Shown: positions 1 through 9,600 of the stretch, in pieces
Position numbering within the stretch: the first letter of the stretch is position 1
Layout of the letters: every line of letters starts with the position of its first letter
Source of the DNA: JAJTFW01 sp031411335
GTDB taxonomy: Bacteria; Bacteroidota; Bacteroidia; AKYH767-A; OLB10
DNA length: 29,091 nt
Assembly: GCA_031411335.1 (NCBI GenBank)
Contig: JANOAX010000003.1
Span: 1 to 29,091 of the forward strand
Direction of reading: 5' to 3'
Translations under genes and position numbers: made by a program
Notes under the pieces: generated by a model
The model's database searches: none
Told to the model about the DNA's origin: nothing
What the model saw: the letters and a program-made list of their open reading frames with translations, nothing else

Positions 1-35
1 CCATTTTCAAATCGACTCATCTTCAAATTTTCAAA

Positions 36-1594
36 TTAATACTTTACCCACTTACTAGTATTAAAATATCCTTCACTTTCAATTCGCACTTGATACACTC
101 CACCCGCCCAATTTGAAGTTGGAATATGTTGCATGGTTGACCATTGAGGAAGTAATTGTTTATGCATCAAACGACCTTGCAAATCATAAACACTCAAGAT
201 TCCATTTTTATTTTGAGGAAGCAAGTATAAAATTTCAAAACCCGAGCTACCTGGATTGGGCGATAATTTAATACTGAAATCATGTTTTCCATTTTCGTTT
301 AAACTAGTTGTAACAAGGCAAGGGCACCCTAAGGTTGTGTCGCAACCTAAGTAGTAGTTGGGATGGTTTACGTTACCATAAGCTGCATAACAAGGAAGTC
401 TTAATGCGTGTTGCTGAAGGTCGCAGGCTAAACCTGCACTATCGGGTGAGTTAATAACATGCAAGTCGATAACATAGTTTGACGAAGTAATATAAATTTT
501 CCCATTAGCTGCTTTATACATCAACCAAAAATTAGTACAACTAAATGAATAAGGATGACAATATCCATCATACGTCGCCACTAATGTATCGCTGGCGGCA
601 ATATCAGGTGCATCGGTATCCAATTGGAATATCTGACCAAAGGAACTATAATATAAATACCTCGAATCGGGAGAAAAGGATAACCCGAAACCTGACTGAC
701 CCGACTTCGCAACATAACCAATGGAATCAAAAACACCGGTACATCTATTAAAAGAAAACACACGTACATCCTGAAATTGCGGAATTATTCGACCACAAGT
801 ATATGCAAACTTAGTCCCATCCGGAGAAAAACAAGGTTGGCCTGCATTACCTCCATAAGGAACAGGAAAATTTAGCTGCTGATAAGAAGATGTTATTGTA
901 CCATTACTCGACAATAAGATTTTAAAAACTCCACTCGACGAATCTTTAGGTGCAATTATCCACCAATCACGACCATTTGCATGCCGACATGCGGCTATTC
1001 CACCAATAAAAGTGTCCTGGAGCGCAATTAAATTTTTCTGACCATTTAATACCGCCCCTAGATTATTATTTAAAGTCATATCAAGTACTGTATAACTTAC
1101 TTTTCCAGGTGAATAATATGGAGTATTTGGATCAGGAGCTTGATGCAAAAGTATAAATTTATTGGTGTCATTGGGCATAGGTAGAAAAATGGTTGAATGT
1201 GAGATAGGCACACCACTTGTATTACCACAATATGAACTAGTGAAGGGTCCCGAATTTATTCCGTTACCATTGAGCATAGTATCACCGCTGGCGTCCATTA
1301 TCCAACAACCATTGGAGGCAGCAATTAGATTCCCATTTTCATCACTAATATTTCCTTGCCCTTCATAAATGCCATTTTCCTAGTTTCACCTATAACTGTT
1401 GCATTGGTTGCATCGAATAATATTCTTGCCCTAGGTGCTGTCGTATTTGTATCAAAAAGTACCTGGTTTCCTATTAACCAATTATAATTCATTCCTTGTG
1501 AATGTACATTATGAGTCCAACAATTGACGAACACAAAAATAAATGAAGTGATAATTTTCAGCTTTTCCATTATCGAATCAAAATAAATCTTCAT
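36..1594 (-). pseudogene. T9SS-sorted secreted beta-propeller-like protein, broken by a frameshift
   Basis: The gene is read as two frames. The 5' part (1594-1325) encodes a signal peptide; the likely true start is the second Met at 1570 (MEKLKIITSFIFVF). The 3' part (open to 36) has PD40/WD40-like segments such as CFSPDGTKFAYT and LSFSPDSRYLYYSS, then a C-terminal type IX sorting domain (SPNP..., ending in WVKY). The frames join near 1366-1370: adding one T to the minus strand in ATTTAT restores FYEGQGNISDENGNLI running into CWIMDASGD. That matches a motif common in secreted Bacteroidota propeller proteins. The product would be about 510 residues, exported by Sec and T9SS. I see no catalytic motif, so the role is unknown. 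The lesion could be a real mutation or an assembly error, as the rest of both frames looks intact. Confidence 0.75.
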
Positions 1595-1647
1595 ATTAAA
1601 TCATCAAAATATAATAAATCCGTGTTCCATTTATAATGGTCTTTAAC

Positions 1648-1684
1648 CACAGAGTTCACAGAGATTCTCACAGAGTTCACAGAG
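1648..1684. repeat. Tandem 16-bp direct repeat, CACAGAG type
   Basis: The 16-mer CACAGAGTTCACAGAG occurs exactly at 1648-1663 and 1669-1684, separated by five bases, and each copy holds two CACAGAG cores. It lies in the 126-bp gap between the acylase stop and the start of the broken T9SS gene. No function can be assigned; it resembles dispersed intergenic repeats rather than a promoter or terminator. Confidence 0.7.
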
Positions 1685-1720
1685 AAAAAAAGATTAGAAT
1701 TTACAACTAATTAAACTATT

Positions 1721-4165
1721 TTATTTACTTGGTTCCAAAATCAACCTTCCACTTCGGTTGGATTCGATTTCGGCACGATTCATTTTTTGCTTGCGCAATT
1801 TATTTGAATTGTACAGACTGCTTTGATCGTTGTAATATCGGCTCATTACATTGCCCGATTGTCCTGTTGGCAACACACTTTTGGAACCTTCCACATCGGC
1901 CATGTCTAAAACAATACGCATGGCAGGTCCGTACTTCACTCGGTAAACACCATCGGGATTCAAATCAAATCCCATTTGATTGATGACTTCTTGTCCGCCT
2001 GGAACGGGGAATGGCCCTACATTAAACATTAAATTAAATGGCTTCTTCATGCCAATCGGATGCTTATGCTCTAACATGTGCACTCGCCCCCACTCCCAGG
2101 TGTCGGTATTACTTCCTAACTGTTTAACGAGATCGGTAACGGTTTTATCAAATGCTTTTTCAAAAATAATATTACGCGATTCTTTGACATCGCGTGTATT
2201 CACATCATTCCACCAAACGGATGAATCATTTTCAACAAAAGACAAAATGCTATTCTTTAATGCATGCGTTGATATTAATAATTTAAAATTTTCTGCACCT
2301 AACTCATCTTCCATTGCCATTTGCAAAACATAGTACAGCAACTTATAATAAATGGTGGGCGCTTGATTGCGTAACTGATGCTCACCATCCCACATCAACA
2401 AAACTTTGGAGGAATTGGTATGTGCCGCACTTTTCTGTTTCACTTCGGTACGAATAGAATTCATAATAATGGTAGCCACCTTTGGAGTGGTTGGCGAACG
2501 AACATCGATGCTGATCCGTTGCAAATCTTCCAACGAAAAAATATTTTTCTCTTCAAATAATTTATTAATGCGAATGGCTCTATCGTCAGGAGTATAATAA
2601 CCTGGATAAAATCCCTGACCGGGCATGGTGTCGGGTTGATTATTGGCACTGTACACAAATCCAGATGGAGGATTTACAGATTGCGGATTCATGGAGAAAT
2701 CTAAATATCCAGAAGGATCTAAACTATACTTCGATCCATCTAACAACAAAACAGGATTTACAGAAGCAGCGCGTTTCATTAATCGACCCGCAGCCCACCA
2801 AGCAATATTCCCTTCACGATCACCATACATCACATTCAATCCGGGAGAGATTAATTGCGAAACACCATGTTGAAATTCATTTAGATTTTTAGCATGATTC
2901 ATTTCATACGTCACCTGCATCAAATTATTCGAAAACTTCAAATGTGTCCACCAAAGAGAAACGGCATTGGTTGTTACTTGCTTCCACTCAGGCATCACAT
3001 CATCCATTAAAGGTCCGTGACGGCTACTCCTCACCGTTAGTGTAACATCATCCTCATCCTTTACCTTAATAATTTTATTCACTTTACTGAGGGCTTTCCA
3101 TCTTCCATCCGACCAATACAACGATGAGTCACCGGGCTTCAATCGCTCTGAATAAAAATCGAGATCATCATTCTCCAGCATCGTTAATCCCCAAACCATT
3201 TCGCGTGTATGTCCGATAGCAGCAAAAGGAAATCCAGCTAAAAAATTTCCATAAAAACTAAATCCAGGATATTCCAAATGTGCTTCATACCAAACGGAAG
3301 GTTGAGAAAATCCGATATGCGTATCATTTCCAAACAATACTTTTCCCGACTGTGATTTTTTAGGTGCCACTATCCAAGCATTACTTCCCGTAAATGGGGA
3401 GATGGGAACTTTATCGAGAATACTGTTCACTGTATTGAATGCACTTACTTTATTATTTCGAATAGAATCGATAGGCATTCTAGAAGAATCGGAATTAAAA
3501 GAAATAGTGGGGATGGCCAATGAACTATCCTTATGTGAAGTGACCATATCTCTAAAATAAGATGCACCTAACTTTCTTTCAATAAAAGTCATAATTGGAT
3601 CTGTTCGAAAAGCCATTGCGAAATTAAACGCCATGTACTCTGTAGAAAGATACATGTCTTTAATTGTAAATTCTTTCTTATCAATTCCGAGCATCACAAA
3701 TTCTACGGGAGTACTTCCTGTAACAATGAATTGATTTACTCCTTTCAAATAGGCTTTTGCAGCTTTTTGGTACGGAAGCGAATCACCTGTCATAAACTTT
3801 TTAACTGCATCATCGGCATGCTCATCAAAACCCAATGTTTTAAAAAACGCATCCACTTTAATAAAATCTGCTCCTAATATTTCTGAAAGTTGTCCGGAGG
3901 CAACGCGCTTGGTCATTTCCATTTGAAAAAGACGATCCTGCGCATGTACAAATCCAAGAGCAAAATAAGCATCTTCCTCGCTTTCAGCATAAATATGAGG
4001 GACGCCATAAAAGTCATAAATCACCTCCACTTTGTTGGCGAGACCTTGCATTTTGATACTTCCGCTATAATGTGGCTTTTGTGATGCCAAATAAACTAAA
4101 ATGGCAACGATTCCAACAAGTATTAATACAATGACTCCGTAAAATATTTTGCGCAACTTCTTCAT
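1721..4165 (-). CDS. Penicillin acylase family (Ntn-hydrolase) amidase, membrane-anchored
   Basis: This is an 814-residue S45-type acylase precursor, a family that hydrolyses amide bonds such as those of penicillins, acyl-homoserine lactones or other N-acyl compounds. Residues 9-27 form one N-terminal membrane helix with no obvious cleavage site, so it is probably tethered facing the periplasm. The alpha-subunit motifs are GVPHIYAESEEDAYFALGFVHAQDRLFQM (55-82, read as family hallmark). Ser261 in TG/SNAWIV would become the N-terminal nucleophile of the beta subunit after autocleavage. Later conserved stretches include GNDTHIG, AAIGHTREMVWGLTM and YGDREGNIAWWAAGR. Length matches the family. It has its own transcription region after the upstream protease terminator. 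A TAAATTTG box at 4174-4181 lies very close to the ATG. The substrate cannot be told from sequence. Confidence 0.93.
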   Translation of the reverse strand: MKKLRKIFYGVIVLILVGIVAILVYLASQKPHYSGSIKMQGLANKVEVIYDFYGVPHIYAESEEDAYFALGFVHAQDRLFQMEMTKRVASGQLSEILGADFIKVDAFFKTLGFDEHADDAVKKFMTGDSLPYQKAAKAYLKGVNQFIVTGSTPVEFVMLGIDKKEFTIKDMYLSTEYMAFNFAMAFRTDPIMTFIERKLGASYFRDMVTSHKDSSLAIPTISFNSDSSRMPIDSIRNNKVSAFNTVNSILDKVPISPFTGSNAWIVAPKKSQSGKVLFGNDTHIGFSQPSVWYEAHLEYPGFSFYGNFLAGFPFAAIGHTREMVWGLTMLENDDLDFYSERLKPGDSSLYWSDGRWKALSKVNKIIKVKDEDDVTLTVRSSRHGPLMDDVMPEWKQVTTNAVSLWWTHLKFSNNLMQVTYEMNHAKNLNEFQHGVSQLISPGLNVMYGDREGNIAWWAAGRLMKRAASVNPVLLLDGSKYSLDPSGYLDFSMNPQSVNPPSGFVYSANNQPDTMPGQGFYPGYYTPDDRAIRINKLFEEKNIFSLEDLQRISIDVRSPTTPKVATIIMNSIRTEVKQKSAAHTNSSKVLLMWDGEHQLRNQAPTIYYKLLYYVLQMAMEDELGAENFKLLISTHALKNSILSFVENDSSVWWNDVNTRDVKESRNIIFEKAFDKTVTDLVKQLGSNTDTWEWGRVHMLEHKHPIGMKKPFNLMFNVGPFPVPGGQEVINQMGFDLNPDGVYRVKYGPAMRIVLDMADVEGSKSVLPTGQSGNVMSRYYNDQSSLYNSNKLRKQKMNRAEIESNRSGRLILEPSK

Positions 4166-4240
4166 GAATGATACAAATTTACGATAAGCAAACTATCATT
4201 TCTTGATAAATCGAAATTTTTTCAAAATAAATCCACAAAA

Positions 4241-4274
4241 AAACCGAGTGTTGTCGTAAAACAACACTCGGTTT
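4241..4274 (-). terminator. Intrinsic terminator of the metalloprotease gene
   Basis: This is a perfect 14-bp inverted repeat: AAACCGAGTGTTGT at 4241-4254 and ACAACACTCGGTTT at 4261-4274, with a 6-nt loop. Read on the minus strand, the stem is followed by a T run (TTTTTTTG), and it sits 14 bp beyond the protease stop codon. Confidence 0.88.
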
Positions 4275-4288
4275 ATAGCATTTAAATA

Positions 4289-6544
4289 TCAATAAGCAAT
4301 TACCAACTTCTCTGTTTTAACTCCTTCTGAAGTAGAAATAGTACCTGTATAAACACCTTTTGGAAGTGAACTTAGATCCAATAAGGTAACCATTCCGTCT
4401 CCATTTTTATTCATGGATTTCACATCCACCATTTTGCCAGTCATATCCGCGATGGTAACAAGTACATCACCTCTATACTCGCCAGCTATGCTTAAATTAA
4501 ACAATCCAGCAGAAGGATTCGGATAAAAGCGAACAACATCACTCAATGTATTTTCAGTTAACGACTGTGTATTCGTGATGGTAAAGTTTGTATTTGAAAT
4601 ATCGAAGAAAACGTTTCCTGCACCTCTTACCATGACACGAGCTGTTGTATTATTAATACTCGGTACGGTTACTGTTGCAACACCTGTATTTGGCACACCC
4701 GTAGCCAATGTTGTAGGATAAGTAAATCCTCCGTCTGTAGATAAGAAAATATCCACATTAGTTGCACTGATGGGAGCCAAATCAGTTCCGACAACATTCC
4801 ACGTCACATTTTCTTGAGTACCGCCCACCCAAGTTACATTCGTATTGGGAGCAGTTACGGCAAAGGGAGCACCGGTATTAATTACATTCAATGTTACTAA
4901 AACTTCTTCATACGTTACGCCTCCACCACCAAGTTTATTATCTCTTACCGTTAAACGAAACTGCAAATCGCGCGCATACGTTGGCAAACGTTCACCTATA
5001 GAAGTTGCTCCAGTTACGAGAGCAGAAAGTTTAGGGAAATAACGAATAGGAGAAGTGGTTGGGATAATGGAACGAAAAAGGGGTGCATTTCCAACTGGCG
5101 CACTTGGGGCGCCAGCAGGACCTAAATCATATTGCTCCCAGCTGTATTTGATAGGATCACCATCAGGATCATTCGCAGCGCCTTCTAATAAAAATGGAGT
5201 TTGATAGGGTATAGCATGGTCGCTTCCTATAGAAGTAATTACGGGAGCATTGTTTCCTGTTGCAGTTGAGACTGGACATGTTGATCCTACTGACAAAGTA
5301 GTATAGTCAAGGATCTCATCAAAACTTGCCGTATGAAAAAATGCATCACTAAAATTTTGGGTGTTATGTGATCCACAAATTCCAGCATAAGCCATTATTG
5401 TAGTACCACTACCGGGTTCAAATGCAGTCGAAAAATTTCCGTTTCCAGAACATGAACTTGTGTTACTATTAAAAGTATGATTTCCTCCAAACTGATGTCC
5501 CATTTCATGAGCTACATAATCAATATTGAAAGGATCGTTGATTGGCGAAGGAGATCCTGTTACTCCCCGTGCTTTAGATAATGAACTACAGATGACACCT
5601 AAACCAGCAATTCCTCCACCACCAGTACTGAATACGTGTCCGATATCATAATTGCTATTTCCAATACGAGCCGCAACTGTTGCTTGGTTTTGACCTAACA
5701 TGGTACCTCCACTATTATTTGTATAAGGATCAGAGGAAGAACTTAAAAAAATCAAGGTATCATTATTCGGAACCAATACTAATCGCACTGCAACTTCTTG
5801 TTCATAAACTCCAGTAACTCGATTTAAACTTGTTACAATGGCGGACAATACACCAGGTGTTGTACCACCATGAAACGTAGAATATTCACCAGTACATGCA
5901 ATAGCAGTACGATAGGTGCGTAATGTGTTTCCAGCGCTGCGAGCCACATTATTTCCAGATCCGTTTTGTTGCACATTTGCACGTATTTCAGCAGCATTAA
6001 ATTCATTATCCTTTGAACTGGGATCAAATCCACAAGCTGCGATTTGACTGGAGCTAAGTGCGTCTGATTTCCAATAAACTTTATAAAATTCATTAGTAGA
6101 AGTATTATAAGGATCGATATATACAGTGCCTTGCTCAGAAAAAATCATCCCATGAAATCCCCACATCGTAACATCTAAATAAATTACGGAAGAAGGATCT
6201 TCAACACCTTGTCCCGCCCATGTTTTTATTCCAGGATACTTATTTTGCAAAGCTTGTGGAATGATTGGCGTTGCTTTGATGCGATAACTTTTAAGAGTTC
6301 CATCTGGAAAAGGAACCTCAATAATAGTTCCAAGCAAAGTAGATGATTCATCAGGAGAAGAATACAATAAATTTGTAAATGTTGAGATCTCTAATTTATA
6401 ATGCAAAGAATTTTTTGTTCTAATCGTAGCATCATTTAAAATAGATAATTCAGAGAGAGAAGCCTCTTTCCAAAGGCTTTGATTTGCACTAAATCCATTC
6501 TGACCAATACTAAGGAGTAGGAGTAGTGATAATAATTTTTTCAT
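4289..6544 (-). CDS. Secreted reprolysin-like (M12B-type) zinc metalloprotease with T9SS sorting domain
   Basis: The product is 751 residues from the ATG at 6544. That start gives a clean signal peptide (MKKLLSLLLLLSIGQNGFSA). The longer ORF start at 6607 lies upstream of the predicted -7 box, so I reject it. Zinc binding is by HEMGHQFGGNH (residues 346-356, HExxHxxGxxH), with a Met-turn in TTIMAYAGICG (Met384), placing it among metzincins, most like reprolysin-type secreted proteases. Fibronectin/Ig-like beta domains follow (roughly 440-660). A type A sorting domain closes it (VRFYPNPSAGLFNLSI to KLVIAY), implying T9SS export and surface anchoring or release. M43 pappalysin-type is an alternative, but the region around the zinc site fits M12B better. 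It has its own promoter and terminator. Confidence 0.93.
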   Translation of the reverse strand: MKKLLSLLLLLSIGQNGFSANQSLWKEASLSELSILNDATIRTKNSLHYKLEISTFTNLLYSSPDESSTLLGTIIEVPFPDGTLKSYRIKATPIIPQALQNKYPGIKTWAGQGVEDPSSVIYLDVTMWGFHGMIFSEQGTVYIDPYNTSTNEFYKVYWKSDALSSSQIAACGFDPSSKDNEFNAAEIRANVQQNGSGNNVARSAGNTLRTYRTAIACTGEYSTFHGGTTPGVLSAIVTSLNRVTGVYEQEVAVRLVLVPNNDTLIFLSSSSDPYTNNSGGTMLGQNQATVAARIGNSNYDIGHVFSTGGGGIAGLGVICSSLSKARGVTGSPSPINDPFNIDYVAHEMGHQFGGNHTFNSNTSSCSGNGNFSTAFEPGSGTTIMAYAGICGSHNTQNFSDAFFHTASFDEILDYTTLSVGSTCPVSTATGNNAPVITSIGSDHAIPYQTPFLLEGAANDPDGDPIKYSWEQYDLGPAGAPSAPVGNAPLFRSIIPTTSPIRYFPKLSALVTGATSIGERLPTYARDLQFRLTVRDNKLGGGGVTYEEVLVTLNVINTGAPFAVTAPNTNVTWVGGTQENVTWNVVGTDLAPISATNVDIFLSTDGGFTYPTTLATGVPNTGVATVTVPSINNTTARVMVRGAGNVFFDISNTNFTITNTQSLTENTLSDVVRFYPNPSAGLFNLSIAGEYRGDVLVTIADMTGKMVDVKSMNKNGDGMVTLLDLSSLPKGVYTGTISTSEGVKTEKLVIAY

Positions 6545-6585
6545 AATAATTAAGTTGGTTGTTTTGATTGTTTTGTTTGGAATAA

Positions 6586-6612
6586 CAAATGTACTCAGAA
6601 TAAGCATGGCAA
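6586..6612 (-). promoter_or_regulatory. Bacteroidota-type promoter for the metalloprotease
   Basis: The minus strand reads TACATTTG at 6593-6586, a full match to the TAnnTTTG -7 consensus. A TTG at 6612-6610 lies 16 bp upstream as a -33 element, slightly short of the usual spacing. Transcription would start near 6580, leaving a leader of about 36 nt before the ATG at 6544. Confidence 0.55.
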
Positions 6613-6631
6613 TATTAGTTATATTAATAGA

Positions 6632-6666
6632 AATGCCCCTATATGATTAGTTCATACAGGGGCATT
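6632..6666 (-). terminator. Hairpin terminator of the GEVED surface protein gene
   Basis: A 15-bp stem joins 6632-6646 to 6652-6666 around a 5-nt loop, with the core GCCCCT/AGGGGC. The one non-Watson-Crick position is G-U in the minus-strand transcript but A-C on the plus strand, so the element belongs to the minus-strand gene ending at 6682. The following T tract is weak (ATTTCTATT). Confidence 0.65.
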
Positions 6667-6681
6667 AATTCTTAAATCAAC

Positions 6682-9600
6682 CTACTGTTTTACAAAACGA
6701 TAACTTCTGGCGCTATCGGCATTTCGTAATTGAATTGTGTATAAACCAGCCGCAAGGAAATTAAAATCAACAGGCAATACATTCATACCAATTTGAGCAG
6801 GAATTGAAGATGTTGTTTGAATTAGTCGTCCTGCTAAATCAAATATTGAAAGCTGAAGGGGTTCATTCGAATTATAATCGAATACCAGAGAGGATGAAGG
6901 CTCATTCAATAAATACAGAATTTCAAATTTCAAATCCTTTCCAAAACGGACGGGGATATAATCTGAAATCACATTCACCGTACCATCAAAATCCACTTGA
7001 GAAAGACGATAATAATTAATACCGTCCTTAGGAGAATGATCCCATCCTTCATAGCTCAAAAGTTGATTGCTATTTCCAGCAGCCGCTACTTTTGCAACTT
7101 GTATATGCTCATTGAAATCCAAGGTTCGTTCTACAAAATAGTAGTCAGATGATTCTTCGGAGAGCGTGGACCATGTCAGCTTCACTTTATCTTCAATTCG
7201 CTTTGCATCAAAGGCTATCAATTCAACAGGAAGAGGCTGGCTATTGATTGAAACTGCCCAAGGATTACTATTCCCCAAAGGTCCTGCGTTTGCAAAATAC
7301 GGAGCACCTTGGGCAGGAAGAACAGGCCAATCAAATCCTCCCACACGAACGGAATCATAAACTGCAGCGACTTGGCCATAGGTTTGAGTATAATTCAATG
7401 TAGTAAAAGGAATTTGCAATCGTATCCAAGCATTATTAACTCCTCCTCCTTGTGCTTGACTTCTCCAAGGTTGGGCTCGTCCTTGTTGAAAGACGCCCAT
7501 TCCTAAAGCACGTTCAGTAGGTGTAAATCGAAAAATCAAATCAGCTACAGGATTAGGTCCTGTTTTAGATAACATCCAGAAGCGATCTACCGTGGCTGGT
7601 GCATTATTAGCTGAAGTTACTGCATTGTTAATATGTGTTACACCCGGAGGCCAAGGCAAATTAGCGGGAGCGTTATAGGTAGCAATGCTAAGATTACCTA
7701 AGTCGCCGGAACTGTGTTGAAATGAAAATGGAATATACATGGGAGCCGCAATGGCACCATTACCAAATGGAACAACACGTGGACCATTCTTCGTTCCAAT
7801 GTTTTTCCAATTTACTAGAGCAACTGCGTTTTCGCTTATGATAAAACCGGCAGTTCTTGAAATGGGTCCTATCGGATTTGCAGTACTCGTATTTGAAGCA
7901 TTACCATTATTAATATCGATGGAATTTAAATTTAATCGCAACTGACCTTGAGTAAGTGTCAAGGTATCATCAACAGCCACATTACGTAAAAGAGTCACGA
8001 ATTGAGAGGCGGCCCCTTTGCTAATTTGAAGTTCATGAAAAATGGTGTTAACAGTACCGCCAATATTTTGGGCCAATGTTCCATTGAATTTAACCAATGA
8101 ATTTCCTGACAAGAACGAATTATTATTATTCCAATCTGTTCCCGCAAAATTTAGAATGGTTTTTCTATTCGAAAATAACGGAGCATAACTAAAATCAGTG
8201 ATACCGTTATTATTAAACAAACCATTTAAAGTAACTACTGTAGTATCTGAGTACAGCGTTGAGTTATTATTTAGATTACCTGTTATGGTTAAATTAGCAA
8301 AGCTCGACCAGAATTTAGAACCGACATTATTATTTAAATCAGAACCAATCGTTCCATTCATCACTATTTGAGGTCGGCGGAATCTAAATCCAATATTCGG
8401 TCTTAATGTAGATGGAACTTGACCAAAATTTGAAATTAGATTTGGCGACAATGAAGTTAAACTACAACCGTTAGTTGCTATATTAGTAGAACCAATCCAC
8501 AACATGGATTTACGAGGTGCGGTAGTGGACAAATACATAAAATCATTTCCTCCAGGCGTACCTGCTGTCATGTCATAACAGATTTGCAATAAAATATTGC
8601 TAACACCATCCCATCGGAAATTAGTAGCCGGAAGTTTCAACAATCCAGAGGTTGCATTATAAGCTGTATAAACACCATTAGTAGGTGTACCAATAATTAA
8701 AGCTGCATTTGAATAAACCGGCGTAACACCTAGTATAGGGTCATTTGATACGAACTGATCTTGAGCAGCAGGAAGCTGAGCATACGAAATAGCAAAGTTT
8801 TGATACGCTGCTGTACTTCCTCTAAAATAAAATGACAAATAAAGAGAGTCAATTAAATCATTGGGAAGCATTCCTGCAGCTTGTAACTCCGACACTGTAT
8901 ATATTACTTGCACTATATTATCTGGTGTTGATCCTCCTCTAAATGCCTGAAGCAATCCAGAAGTAGTAATAGAACTTCCAAAAGTATAAATATCAGCACT
9001 CGATGAATTAATCGCAATTCGTCCATTATTATGAATACTTTGTGCAATATTCATCGTCACTGTTGTATCCGTTAATATCGTCACAGAATCAGTAGCGGCA
9101 ACTGTTAAGTTTTTTGATAACATGGTATCGCCTACTGCTACAACGGGAAAGAAATATGAAGCTGCAGGTCTACCAGAAGCTACCAAAGAAATTAATGCAT
9201 CGTCAACTAAAGTAGGTACACGACCACACCAATTTGTGGGATCATTCCAATCATTGGTAAATCCAAGCCAAGTAGTAGGCTGGATGGTGATAGATACTGC
9301 AGATGAATTAGCCGTTACTCCTGAATTTGTACAAATAACAACACATCGATACCATTCAGTTTGTATAGCATTGAAGCTATATATTTTATTAGTGGCCCCT
9401 GTAATATTAGTCCAAGGACCAATCGCGGAAGGTCCACTTTGCCATTGGAAAGTTAATCCCCCGAAAACAGTAGCTGCATTTGGGTTTAATGATAAATTAA
9501 TCAAGGTACCTGAACAGGCCGTAGTCGCTGAAGCAAATGAAGTAAACGGGCCTGGTGTTCCAGAACAAGCAGGCGGAGTGAATGGATTAATGGTAATTAA

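Noticed and set aside
1325..1594. An independent 89-residue gene
   Set aside because: It is the signal-peptide end of the frameshifted T9SS protein; its last residues become a family motif once the frame is corrected.
1648..1684. CACAGAG repeats as a CRISPR array
   Set aside because: There are only two 16-bp copies with a five-base spacer, which is too short and too few for CRISPR.
6545..6607. Earlier start for the metalloprotease at 6607
   Set aside because: It precedes the predicted -7 box and transcription start and would place 21 residues before a perfect signal peptide.
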